Assembly (NCBI GenBank): GCA_964558505.1
Contig: CAZLEI010000012.1
Coordinates: 1 to 37,644 of the forward strand
Direction: 5' to 3'
Source: CAYMPW01 sp964558505
GTDB lineage: Archaea; Thermoplasmatota; Thermoplasmata; Methanomassiliicoccales; Methanomethylophilaceae
DNA: 37,644 nucleotides
This document shows positions 7,643-14,996 of this stretch, piece after piece. The notes under the pieces were generated by a model. The model worked only from the letters and a program-made list of their open reading frames with translations, was not told the origin of the DNA and did no database searches. Both the position numbers and the translations under genes were made by a program. Numbering within the stretch: the stretch's first letter is position 1; every line of letters starts with the position of its first letter.

Positions 7643-8904
7643 TGAGGAAAGAGAAGGCGAAGGCCGCCAAGCCCTATGTGTGCCCCTACTGCTTCACGAC
7701 GGTCGACCTGACGCGCATACACTACATGTGCACCAACCCGGTGTGCGTCATAGACTGCAACGAGAAGAACGCCGTCAAGGGCAGGGACGGGAACGACGTC
7801 TACCCATCCGGGAGGAAGGACACGGAGATCGACACCGAGAGCTCCCGTTTCCTGGGCAAGGACCCGTCGGGCCCCGGTGCCATCAAGATAAAGCAGCACG
7901 TGGTCCGCGACCACACCGGGATCTGCGACATGTGCGGCCGCCCGGCCTACAAGAGGCTGTGCCCGGTCTGCCACAACATCATCCCCCAGGGGATCGAGGA
8001 CGAGGACAGCGAGATATTCGTGGTCCTCGGCCCGAAGGGCGTGGGCAAGAGCCATTACATAGCGGTGCTGATCAACCAGCTGCGCTCCTCGTTCGCCTCG
8101 GAATTCAACGCGAGCATGAGCGCTGCCACCGACAAGACCACCAACAAGTACCGCGACGAGTACTACACCTGCCTGTTCGAGGAGCACAGGAAGCTCCCGG
8201 CGACCAAATCCGCCGAGGACGACAGGGGCGTCCGCGAGCCCATGATCTACTACCTGAGGTTCTTCGACGAGGACCGTCCCAAGGTCTACACCCTGGCGTT
8301 CTTCGACACCGCGGGCGAGGACCTGGTCACGTCCGGCAAGATCCTGGACCTGGGCCTGAACAGCTTCATCGCCCGCTCGTCGGGCGTGGTGTTCCTGGTG
8401 GACCCGCTGCAGATCCCCTACATCAACAAGAGGATCAAGGTGGACAACAAGCCTGCTGTGGGCCCCGATCCCAACGATGTGCTGGCCAACATAAGCAGCA
8501 TCATCCGCGGCAACAACAAGCTCAAACTGAAGGACCGCATCGACATACCTTTGGCGGTGGTCCTGACCAAATGCGACGTGCTCATGAAGAAATCCGAGAA
8601 CGAGGAGGAGGAGAAGGTCCTGCTGGGCCCCAGCTCCTCGATCACGATCGAGAGGGAGCGCGGAAGGTACGACCCCGAGAACTTCGCCCAGGTGGACGCG
8701 GAACTCGAGGAGTACATGCGCCGCGTGGTCTCCCGCGAGTTCACGCAGCAGGTCAAAGGATACAGCAGGCACTGCTATTTCGCGGTGTCCGCGCTGGGGA
8801 ACAACCCGACCGGGACGAGCCTGTCCCGCGGGGTTTCACCGATGCGCGTGGAGGACCCGTTCCTCTGGCTGCTGAACTGCAAAGGGGAAAGGCGAGGAGG
8901 ATGA
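7642..8904 (+). CDS. Zinc-ribbon TRAFAC-type GTPase
   Basis: Encodes 420 residues. The ATG shares one base with the preceding stop (TGATG). The N-terminus holds cysteine pairs forming zinc ribbons (CPYCFTTVD, CTNPVC, CDMCGRPAYKRLCPVCHNIIP). A P-loop GTPase domain follows: Walker A GPKGVGKSHY near 130, switch II FFDTAGED near 222, TKCD (G4) near 308 and SALG (G5) near 383. The arrangement of ribbons, CPVCH and P-loop resembles TRAFAC-clade GTPases (the double-GTPase-2 type) that I recall from actinobacterial gene clusters, some with Hsp70/GrpE-like genes. GTP binding is well supported. The role in the operon, perhaps as the switch gating the Hsp70 pair, is inferred. It is not a known translation factor or septin-like protein. 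Confidence 0.85.
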   Translation: MRKEKAKAAKPYVCPYCFTTVDLTRIHYMCTNPVCVIDCNEKNAVKGRDGNDVYPSGRKDTEIDTESSRFLGKDPSGPGAIKIKQHVVRDHTGICDMCGRPAYKRLCPVCHNIIPQGIEDEDSEIFVVLGPKGVGKSHYIAVLINQLRSSFASEFNASMSAATDKTTNKYRDEYYTCLFEEHRKLPATKSAEDDRGVREPMIYYLRFFDEDRPKVYTLAFFDTAGEDLVTSGKILDLGLNSFIARSSGVVFLVDPLQIPYINKRIKVDNKPAVGPDPNDVLANISSIIRGNNKLKLKDRIDIPLAVVLTKCDVLMKKSENEEEEKVLLGPSSSITIERERGRYDPENFAQVDAELEEYMRRVVSREFTQQVKGYSRHCYFAVSALGNNPTGTSLSRGVSPMRVEDPFLWLLNCKGERRGG

Positions 8905-8907
8905 AGG

Positions 8908-9624
8908 ATGGGACTACTGAACAAGAGAAGGGAATCTGACGAGGAGATCGAGGACGGCAGCCAGGAGGATGCCGCCCGGACTGCGCCCGGAGGCGTCTTC
9001 GAAGAGGTGGGGGAGCCCGTGGACTACGTTCCGCCCGCAGCGTCCGAGGACGAATGGACAGACCCCCTGGCCGACGATGTCGCCGCGCTCCGCGCGGAGG
9101 TCGCCGGCCTCACGGCCATGCTCAGGGAGGCGAAGGCGTCCGCCGATGCCTCGGCCAAGAAGCTGGACGCGGCAGTGACGTCGAAAGAGGCCATGAAGAC
9201 GTTCATGGCCGCCGTGGAGAAGCGCGACGCGGAGATGGCCAGCAAGAAGCTGATGACCATGCTCGACGGGCTCGCCCACATGAGGGAGGATTTCTTCAAA
9301 CTGTCCAAGGGGATGAAGGCCAAGATAGACACCATGGACGCCAACACGGTTCTGAGCTCCTTCGACGCGTACAACGTCGACATGGAGAACATACTGCTGG
9401 ACTGCGGCGTCGAGATCGGGCCGTTCCCCTACGATAAACTAAACACCATTCACCAGAGGATCGTGGACGTTGTGCCGACGGACGACCCGGAGAAGGACGG
9501 CAAGATCGCCGAGCGCGTCTCCGACGGCTACAGGTACGACGGGCGCGTGCTCTACAAGGAGAGGGTGAACGTCTACAAGTTCACCGAAAAGAAGAAGAAA
9601 AGCGGCAAGGAGGATCAAGAATGA
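8908..9624 (+). CDS. GrpE-like nucleotide exchange factor family protein
   Basis: Encodes 238 residues. The first ~50 are acidic and probably disordered. Residues about 50-140 form a long heptad-rich helix. The C-terminal part has GrpE-like features: a helix pair (DGLAHMREDFFKLSKG), MENILLDCGVEIGPF, and DGYRYDGRVLYKERVNVYK, which corresponds to GrpE's beta domain with its conserved G-Y-x-hydrophobic-G segment. It is more diverged than housekeeping GrpE. A GAGGAGG ribosome binding site ends 7 bases before the ATG. It lies three bases after the GTPase stop and overlaps the second Hsp70 start by ATGA. It presumably exchanges nucleotide on one or both Hsp70s of this operon. Confidence 0.72.
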   Translation: MGLLNKRRESDEEIEDGSQEDAARTAPGGVFEEVGEPVDYVPPAASEDEWTDPLADDVAALRAEVAGLTAMLREAKASADASAKKLDAAVTSKEAMKTFMAAVEKRDAEMASKKLMTMLDGLAHMREDFFKLSKGMKAKIDTMDANTVLSSFDAYNVDMENILLDCGVEIGPFPYDKLNTIHQRIVDVVPTDDPEKDGKIAERVSDGYRYDGRVLYKERVNVYKFTEKKKKSGKEDQE

Positions 9625-11198
9625 CCGAATACAGCGTTGGAATCGATTTGGGCACGACTTATTCGTGCCTCGCGTACCTCGACGACGAGGGCAACCCCGT
9701 CGTGGAGAAGAACTTCGAACAAGAAGACACCACCCCGTCGGTGGTCCTGTTCAACGAGAACGGCGAGATCATCGTCGGATCTCCCGCCAAGGACATGGCG
9801 GTCATGTACCCTGCGGACAGGGTCGTCACCGCCATCAAAAGGCACATGGGGACGGAATACGATGTGGACATCGACGGCGATAGGTACACCCCGATCACGA
9901 TATCCGCCGCGATCCTCAAGAAGATGATCAACGACTTCAACGACAACCACGGCTGCACGCTGAGGAACGCGGTCATCACCTGCCCCGCGTACTTCGGGCA
10001 GAACGAGAGGGATGCCACCAAGGCCGCCGGCAAGGTCGCCGGCCTGGAGGAGGTCACCATCATCAACGAGCCCACGGCCGCCGCGATCTCCTTCGGTTTC
10101 GGAACCGGCATGGAGGACAAGAAGCGCGTCCTCGTGTACGACCTGGGAGGAGGGACGTTCGATGTGACCATCCTCGAGATCGACGGCCCCGCGTTCACCG
10201 CCGTCGCCACCGACGGGGAGAGGCTCCTCGGAGGCAAGGACTGGGACCTGGCCATCACCAAGCTCATCAAGGAGAAGGTGTGCGCCGAGGCCGGCGTCGA
10301 CCAGGACGACCTGGACGACGACGAGGACGTCAGGCAGTCCCTGATCCTCGATTCCGAGACCATCAAGAAGAGGCTGTCCACCGCGGAGTCCACGAAGGGG
10401 ACGCTCACCGCCGGTGGCAGCAAGGTCGTCTACACCGTGACCCGCGACGAGTTCGAGGCCGCCACGGCCGGCCTGATGCAGACCACCCTCGACCTCATGC
10501 AGAGGGCGCTGGACTCCAAGGGTTTCGCGATGTCCGACATCGACGAGGTCCTCCTCGTCGGAGGCTCCTCCAGGATGCCCCAGGTGAAGAACGGCATCAC
10601 CGCCAAGTACCCAGATGCGAACATAAAGCTGTTCGACCCCGACCAGTCCGTGGCCAAGGGAGCCTCCATCTTCGGATACTCCTACAGCTGGGGCGGAGCG
10701 GTCTCCGCCGCCGCGGTCGCGGCGGCAGAGGACGGCAGGATCGCCGGAGCAGAGCTCAGCGTCCACAACGTCCTCAGCAAGAGCTTCGGCATCAAGGCCG
10801 TCTACGACACCGGCGAGGAGATGATCTCCAACATCATCTTCAGGAACGAGGTCCTGCCCATCGAGGCCATAAAGACCTACTTCCCCGTCGAGGACGGCCA
10901 GCGCTCGATCATGGTCGAGATCTACGAGGATTCGGCCGAGAACAGGGACGGCGGCAACCGCACCGAGCTCCTGGACGGCGCGATGGTCGGAGAGTTCCAG
11001 ATGGACCTGCCCGAGGGCGTCACCCGCGACACCGAGATCAACGTCAGGTTCGTGGCCACCGACGAGGGCATACTCATGGCCGAGGTCGACTGCATGGGCT
11101 ACCACACGGAGTACCAGCTGAAGAACAAGATCCAGATGTCCGATGCCGAGATCAAGGAATCCCAGGGACTGATGGAGAAGGTCACCAACGCGAACTGA
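9621..11198 (+). CDS. Lidless DnaK-like Hsp70
   Basis: Encodes 525 residues, against about 640 for DnaK. The nucleotide-binding domain is complete: VGIDLGTTYSCLAYL, the catalytic-lysine region TAIKRHMG, INEPTAAAISFGFG, DLGGGTFDVTIL and LVGGSSRMPQ. There is an acidic insertion (DQDDLDDDED) near residue 225. From about 390 a substrate-binding-beta-like region follows (LSVHNVLSKSFGIKAVYD, then EIYEDSAENR), but the helical lid is missing, with only a short helix at the end. AAGGAGG at 9607-9613 is a strong ribosome binding site and the start overlaps the GrpE-like stop (ATGA). Last gene of the operon; an inverted repeat lies 10 bases downstream. It is a specialised paralogue rather than the housekeeping DnaK, since no dnaJ is present. 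Confidence 0.92.
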   Translation: MTEYSVGIDLGTTYSCLAYLDDEGNPVVEKNFEQEDTTPSVVLFNENGEIIVGSPAKDMAVMYPADRVVTAIKRHMGTEYDVDIDGDRYTPITISAAILKKMINDFNDNHGCTLRNAVITCPAYFGQNERDATKAAGKVAGLEEVTIINEPTAAAISFGFGTGMEDKKRVLVYDLGGGTFDVTILEIDGPAFTAVATDGERLLGGKDWDLAITKLIKEKVCAEAGVDQDDLDDDEDVRQSLILDSETIKKRLSTAESTKGTLTAGGSKVVYTVTRDEFEAATAGLMQTTLDLMQRALDSKGFAMSDIDEVLLVGGSSRMPQVKNGITAKYPDANIKLFDPDQSVAKGASIFGYSYSWGGAVSAAAVAAAEDGRIAGAELSVHNVLSKSFGIKAVYDTGEEMISNIIFRNEVLPIEAIKTYFPVEDGQRSIMVEIYEDSAENRDGGNRTELLDGAMVGEFQMDLPEGVTRDTEINVRFVATDEGILMAEVDCMGYHTEYQLKNKIQMSDAEIKESQGLMEKVTNAN

Positions 11199-11207
11199 GT
11201 ATCCTAA

Positions 11208-11230
11208 GCGGCGCCCGGTACGGGCGCCGC
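11208..11230 (+). terminator. 10-bp perfect hairpin ending the Hsp70/GTPase operon
   Basis: GCGGCGCCCG and CGGGCGCCGC form a perfect 10-bp stem with a 3-base loop, 10 bases after the Hsp70 stop. No U-run follows on the plus strand, so it may stabilise the 3' end or separate the convergent rubredoxin transcript. Confidence 0.6.
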
Positions 11231-11239
11231 AAACAACTT

Positions 11240-11247
11240 AAAAAAAA
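11240..11247 (-). terminator. U8 tract ending rubredoxin transcription
   Basis: Eight A residues on the plus strand give a U8 run on the rubredoxin transcript, 17 bases after its stop. This is a typical archaeal oligo-U terminator. Confidence 0.6.
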
Positions 11248-11264
11248 TCCTTTCCAGTATGCCG

Positions 11265-11405
11265 TCAGTCGGACACCTTGACGAAGTTGGATTTGACGAC
11301 GCCGCACAGCGGGCAGGTCCAATCATCCGGGAGCTGGTCGAAGGGGACGCCTTCGATGGATTCGTCGTACAGTTCTCCGCATACCCTGCATTTGTATATT
11401 GCCAT
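11265..11405 (-). CDS. Rubredoxin
   Basis: Encodes 46 residues, with the two iron-binding CxxC-type knuckles: YKCRVCGELYDE at residues 4-15 and DDWTCPLCGVVKSNF near 29-43. Four cysteines hold one iron, making a one-electron carrier in the cytoplasm. At 46 residues it is slightly shorter than the usual ~52. The ATG at 11405 is preferred over in-frame upstream starts because a TATA box lies 26 bases away. In anaerobes rubredoxin feeds rubrerythrins, superoxide reductase or flavodiiron proteins; no such partner is adjacent here. Confidence 0.92.
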   Translation of the reverse strand: MAIYKCRVCGELYDESIEGVPFDQLPDDWTCPLCGVVKSNFVKVSD

Positions 11406-11427
11406 GCGCGGGCGATTTCCGCCATAT

Positions 11428-11435
11428 GATAAAAA
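11428..11435 (-). promoter_or_regulatory. TATA box of rubredoxin
   Basis: TTTTTATC on the minus strand is centred about 26 bases from the rubredoxin ATG, giving a leaderless transcript. Confidence 0.55.
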
Positions 11436-11467
11436 GGATGGGCATCCGCCGTCCGCGAACGCTGATG

Positions 11468-11494
11468 AAAAATACACGTACGCCCATCCGTACG
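11468..11494 (+). promoter_or_regulatory. TATA box and twin CGTACG operator of the yefM-yoeB pair
   Basis: AAAAATA at 11468-11474 is centred 26 bases before the antitoxin ATG. Two palindromic CGTACG hexamers follow at 11477-11482 and 11489-11494, exactly 12 bases centre to centre, between the TATA box and the start codon. The bacterial YefM-YoeB operator has two TGTACA-core palindromes with the same 12-base spacing, as I recall, so this is a likely autoregulation site. Confidence 0.6.
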
Positions 11495-11496
11495 CC

Positions 11497-11748
11497 ATGA
11501 TGACGGTGAATGCCACTCAGGCGAGGACGGAGATATACAATCTGATCGCTTCCGTACAGGACGGCGGTCCGGTGAAGATAACCTCGAAGGCCGGTAACGC
11601 GGTGCTGATGAGCGAGACGGAGCTGGAGGAGATACTGGAGACCCTGTACCTGGATTCGATCAACGGCATGAGGGATTCGGTGATCAAGGGCATGAGGACG
11701 GATGTCAGGCACTGCAAGGGGCATGAGAGTTGTACCGGACCATACTGA
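11497..11748 (+). CDS. yefM: YefM/Phd-family antitoxin
   Basis: Encodes 83 residues. The DNA-binding N-terminal domain of YefM is recognisable: TVNATQARTEIYNLIASVQD, then PVKITSKAGNAVLMSETELEEILETLYL. In Escherichia coli YefM the matching stretch is VLMSLEEYNSLEETAYLL. The C-terminal segment (DSVIKGMRTDV) would wrap the toxin; a cysteine/histidine-containing tail (HCKGHESC) is unusual. ATG 11500 is an alternative start. It overlaps the toxin gene by 19 bases. The pair should repress its own promoter through the twin CGTACG sites just upstream. Confidence 0.85.
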   Translation: MMTVNATQARTEIYNLIASVQDGGPVKITSKAGNAVLMSETELEEILETLYLDSINGMRDSVIKGMRTDVRHCKGHESCTGPY

Positions 11749-12026
11749 CGGCGCAGGCGGTCTTCGATTACGAGACCATAAAGCAGGAGGGGCTCAAGTA
11801 CAGGGTCCGCGACATCATAGAGATGCTCTGCGACGATCCCTATTCGGAGAGGTTCCGCGCCCGGGCGCTGAAGGGCCCGATGGAGGGCGTGTGGTCCATG
11901 AGGATCAACCGCGAGCACCGCGTCATATACCAGGTGCTCCCGGCCACCGGGAGGTACGCGGGGACGGTGAAGATAATCAGGCTGTGCACCCCGTACGGCG
12001 GACCGTTGCCACCTATGATGCTGTGA
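11730..12026 (+). CDS. yoeB: YoeB/Txe-family toxin, ribosome-dependent mRNA endonuclease
   Basis: Encodes 98 residues. The start must be the TTG at 11730, because a stop precedes it in frame at 11724-11726 and no ATG is available. The YoeB/RelE fold signature is clear: ERFRARALKGPMEGVWSMRINREHRVIYQV, matching the YoeB pattern of L-G/P-x-x-G-x-W-S-R-R-I-x-x-E-H-R. The glutamate, arginine and histidine of INREHR occupy catalytic or RNA-contact positions. The C-terminal tail (CTPYGGPLPPMML) is longer and different from the usual short tyrosine-ending YoeB tail. A rare start codon and overlap with the antitoxin gene would keep toxin below antitoxin levels. Confidence 0.85.
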   Translation: MYRTILTAQAVFDYETIKQEGLKYRVRDIIEMLCDDPYSERFRARALKGPMEGVWSMRINREHRVIYQVLPATGRYAGTVKIIRLCTPYGGPLPPMML

Positions 12027-12083
12027 CCGGCCGATGATGTAACGGTCCCGGGATATTTCGCGGTCGACCTGTGCCCGTAATCG

Positions 12084-12089
12084 TTAATA
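12084..12089 (+). promoter_or_regulatory. TATA box of the first Sel1-repeat gene
   Basis: TTAATA is centred 26 bases before the ATG at 12113, which supports that start over an in-frame codon at 12071 and predicts a leaderless mRNA. Confidence 0.55.
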
Positions 12090-12112
12090 GCTCCGTGCCT
12101 GTTCTTCCCGCC

Positions 12113-13069
12113 ATGCAGAGAGATTTCACCCAGGCGCAGGCGGACTGCGAAGAAGGGCTCAGATGGCTGATGGGCAACGGCGTCCCCGTGGACCCGGCGC
12201 ATGCGGCCGAGCTGTTCGGAAGGGCGGCGGATGCGGGATACCCGAACGGCATGTTCAGCCTTGCGGAGCTCCTCATGGCCGGGCGCGGCGTTCCCCAGGA
12301 CACCGCCCGCGGCAGGGACCTCTACATCGACGCCGCCGTCCTCGGGCACGCGGCCTCCATGTACCGCCTCGGCCTCATCTACTGCGGCGGGTTCGGCACC
12401 GACATCGATTATCAGAAGGCCCTCGAATGGTACACCATGGCCGCCGAGGCGGGCATGCCGCAGGCGTATCCCGAGGTGGCGTCGATATACTTCTACGGGC
12501 AGACGGCCGCCGGGCAGGATTTTGCCAAGGCGTACGCATGGTTCGAGAAGGCCGCATTGGCGGGCGACGCGCCGTCGCAGTTCAAATGCGGGTACATGCG
12601 CGAGGAGGGCATCGGGGTCGGGAAGGACAAGGCAGAGGCGATGCGCTGGTTCCGCATGTCCGCCGAGAGCGGCGTCCCGGAAGGCCAGTTCAAGATGGCA
12701 CTGTCATCCTACAAGGGCGACGGCGTGCCCGAGGACAAGGCCGAGGCCCTGAGATGGTACGAGGCCGCGGCGGCGCAGGGCATGCCGTCGGCGCAGTACA
12801 ACGCGGGCCTGATGCACTACGAGGGGGACGGCGTACCGCAGGATTACGACCGTGCGTTCAGGCTGATGAGCGCCGCCGCCGAGGACGGCGATGCCGATGC
12901 GCAGTTCCTCCTCGGCAGGATGCTGTTCCAAGGCACCGGGGCGTCGGCGGACGCGGACGAGGGCTACAAATGGATACAGAGGTCCGCCGAGAACGGGAAC
13001 AAGTTCGCCATGGAGATCATGGAATCCATGCGCCGGAAGGAGAACACACAGTTCATAGAGATCGAATGA
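12113..13069 (+). CDS. Sel1-repeat protein (318 residues)
   Basis: Made of about eight consecutive Sel1-like repeats of ~36 residues, each following the pattern A-x-x-G-x-x-x-A-x-x-x-L-G-x-x-Y-x-x-G-x-G-V, e.g. AAAQGMPSAQYNAGLMHYEG and SAESGVPEGQFKMALSSYKG. Sel1 repeats form a TPR-like solenoid used for protein binding. No signal peptide, membrane helix or enzymatic domain is seen, so a cytoplasmic scaffold is likely. It follows the yefM-yoeB pair but has its own TATA box. Three other Sel1 genes lie within 8 kb (14997, 18514 and 20015), a local expansion. Confidence 0.88.
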   Translation: MQRDFTQAQADCEEGLRWLMGNGVPVDPAHAAELFGRAADAGYPNGMFSLAELLMAGRGVPQDTARGRDLYIDAAVLGHAASMYRLGLIYCGGFGTDIDYQKALEWYTMAAEAGMPQAYPEVASIYFYGQTAAGQDFAKAYAWFEKAALAGDAPSQFKCGYMREEGIGVGKDKAEAMRWFRMSAESGVPEGQFKMALSSYKGDGVPEDKAEALRWYEAAAAQGMPSAQYNAGLMHYEGDGVPQDYDRAFRLMSAAAEDGDADAQFLLGRMLFQGTGASADADEGYKWIQRSAENGNKFAMEIMESMRRKENTQFIEIE

Positions 13070-13184
13070 GCTCCGCGGACGGATGCCCGCCTCATCCGCG
13101 AGGACACGATGGCACAGTTCGCGGGACGGCGGCGCCGTCGGCCTGTCCCCGCACGTTCCCCCGACGAGTCCCCTGTCAGACAAC

Positions 13185-13191
13185 CTTATGA
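13185..13191 (+). promoter_or_regulatory. Putative TATA box of fhs
   Basis: TTATGAA is centred 35 bases before the fhs ATG, predicting a start of transcription near 13213 and a leader of about 10 bases. A short hairpin (GACGGC-GGC-GCCGTC, near 13124-13140) lies upstream and may end the Sel1 transcript. Confidence 0.4.
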
Positions 13192-13222
13192 ATGCAACAG
13201 GGGATACTCAGGCAGTGAGCCA

Positions 13223-14899
13223 ATGAAGACGGACCTCGAGATAGCGGCTGAAGCCGACGTGAAACCAATTTGGGAGATTTCAGAGAAGATCGGCATCGAG
13301 CGCGACGAACTCCATCCTTACGGGAAGTACATGGCGAAGGTGCCCCTGGATGTCCTCAAGAAGTACGAGGGCAACCCCAAGGGCAAGCTGATCCTGGTCA
13401 CTGCCATCACCGCCACGCCTGCCGGCGAGGGGAAGACCGTGACCACGATCGGCCTCATCCAGGGCCTCAGCCGCATCGGCAAGAACGTCGTCGGTGCCCT
13501 CAGGGAGCCGTCCCTCGGGCCGACGTTCGGCATCAAGGGCGGCGCGACCGGCGGAGGGTACTCGCAGGTGTACCCGATGTGGGACATCGACCTCCATTTC
13601 ACCGGTGACATCCACGCGGTCTCCGCCGCGCACAACCTCCTGTCGGCGATACTCGAGAATCACATCCTAAAGGGGAACGCCCTGCAGATAGACCCCACCA
13701 ACGTGCTCTTCAAGAAGACCATGGACATGAACTGCCGCGAGCTCAGGAACATCGTCATAGGCCTGGGCGGCAGGACGTTGGGAGGGTACTGCCGCGAATC
13801 CGGGTTCCTGATAACGTCGGCATCCGAGATATCGGCGATCCTGGCGCTCTCCTCGGGCATCGAGGACCTCAGGCGCAGGCTCGAGAGCATCGTGGTGGCC
13901 TACAGCTACACGGGAGTGGCCGTCACGGCCGGACAGCTCGGCTGCGTGGGCGCGATGATGGTGATACTCAAGGACGCCATCAACCCCAATCTGGTACAGA
14001 CGCTGGAGGGACAGCCCGTCTTCGTGCACGGGTTCCCCTTCGCCAACATCGCCCACGGCGCCAACAGCATCATCGCCACCCGTGCGGCCATGTCCCTGGG
14101 CGACTACGTCGTCACGGAGGCGGGTTTCGCAGCGGACCTGGGAGCGGAGAAGTTCATGGACATCGTGTGCAGGCAGGGAGGATTCTCCCCCGATTGCGTG
14201 GTCATCGTTGCATCGGTGCGCGCGCTCATGATGCACGGAGGCGCATCATTGAACGATCACGACACCATGACCGTCGCCGCCCTCGAGAAAGGGTTCTGCA
14301 ATCTGGACAAGCATCTCGAGAACCTGCAGGGGTACGGGGTGCCCGTCGTTGTGGCCATCAACCGCTTCCCCTTCGATTCCGACGAGGAGATCTCGATCGT
14401 CAGGGAGCATTGCGAGTCGCGCGGCGCATCCGTCGCCGAGTCCACCGTGTTCATGGACGGCGGTGCCGGCGCGGAGGAGCTGGCCAAGACGGTGATCGAT
14501 ACGTTGGAGGCCAAGCCCGCGGATTTCCATCCGCTTTACGACCTGGACTCGTCCCTGGAGGAGAAGATACAGACCATCGCCACCAGGATCTACGGTGCCG
14601 ATAAGGCCGTGTTCAACATCAAGGCCATCAAGAACATGAAGGACCTGGAGGCCAACGGGTACGGAAAGCTGCCCGTGTGCATCGCGAAGACGCAGCTGTC
14701 GATAACGGACGATCCCGTGAAGCGCGGTGCGCCCAAGGGCGGATGGGTCCTCAACGTGAAAGAGGTGTACGTATCGGGCGGCGCAGGGTTCATAGTCCCC
14801 GTCTGCGGCAACATGACGCTGATGCCCGGACTGTCCTCATCGCCCGCGGCGATGAAGATGGACCTGCTCCCCGACGGGACCATAATCGGCCTCAAGTGA
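13223..14899 (+). CDS. fhs: Formate-tetrahydrofolate ligase
   Basis: Encodes 558 residues, the usual family length (~557). It makes 10-formyl-tetrahydrofolate from formate, ATP and THF. The P-loop is visible as TPAGEGKTVTTIGLIQGL near 65-82. PSLGPTFGIKGGATGGGYSQV, then ALEKGFCNLDKHLENL and PGLSSSPAAMKMDLLPDG near the C-terminus are characteristic. The ATG at 13223 gives the standard N-terminus (KTDLEIAAEADVKPIWEI). Methanomassiliicoccales lack the tetrahydromethanopterin CO2-reduction branch, so a folate-linked enzyme probably supplies C1 units for biosynthesis. Monocistronic here, with a hairpin and T-run after the stop. Confidence 0.97.
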   Translation: MKTDLEIAAEADVKPIWEISEKIGIERDELHPYGKYMAKVPLDVLKKYEGNPKGKLILVTAITATPAGEGKTVTTIGLIQGLSRIGKNVVGALREPSLGPTFGIKGGATGGGYSQVYPMWDIDLHFTGDIHAVSAAHNLLSAILENHILKGNALQIDPTNVLFKKTMDMNCRELRNIVIGLGGRTLGGYCRESGFLITSASEISAILALSSGIEDLRRRLESIVVAYSYTGVAVTAGQLGCVGAMMVILKDAINPNLVQTLEGQPVFVHGFPFANIAHGANSIIATRAAMSLGDYVVTEAGFAADLGAEKFMDIVCRQGGFSPDCVVIVASVRALMMHGGASLNDHDTMTVAALEKGFCNLDKHLENLQGYGVPVVVAINRFPFDSDEEISIVREHCESRGASVAESTVFMDGGAGAEELAKTVIDTLEAKPADFHPLYDLDSSLEEKIQTIATRIYGADKAVFNIKAIKNMKDLEANGYGKLPVCIAKTQLSITDDPVKRGAPKGGWVLNVKEVYVSGGAGFIVPVCGNMTLMPGLSSSPAAMKMDLLPDGTIIGLK

Positions 14900-14914
14900 G
14901 GTCTTAGGAACCAT

Positions 14915-14946
14915 GGCGGTCCCTTCGGGGGCCGTCATACGCTTTT
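14915..14946 (+). terminator. Terminator of fhs
   Basis: GGCGGTCCC pairs with GGGGCCGTC (two G-U pairs) around a TTCG loop at 14915-14936, followed by a T-run at 14943-14946. It looks like an intrinsic terminator. Confidence 0.65.
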
Positions 14947-14996
14947 CCTTCAGTCGGCGACTCGAGGTCTCCGTCCCCGCATTGTGCGATCCGGCA

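Noticed and set aside
2553..11198. Housekeeping grpE-dnaK-dnaJ operon
   Set aside because: Both Hsp70s lack the lid, one carries a VWA domain, dnaJ is missing and a GTPase is included, so it is a specialised system.
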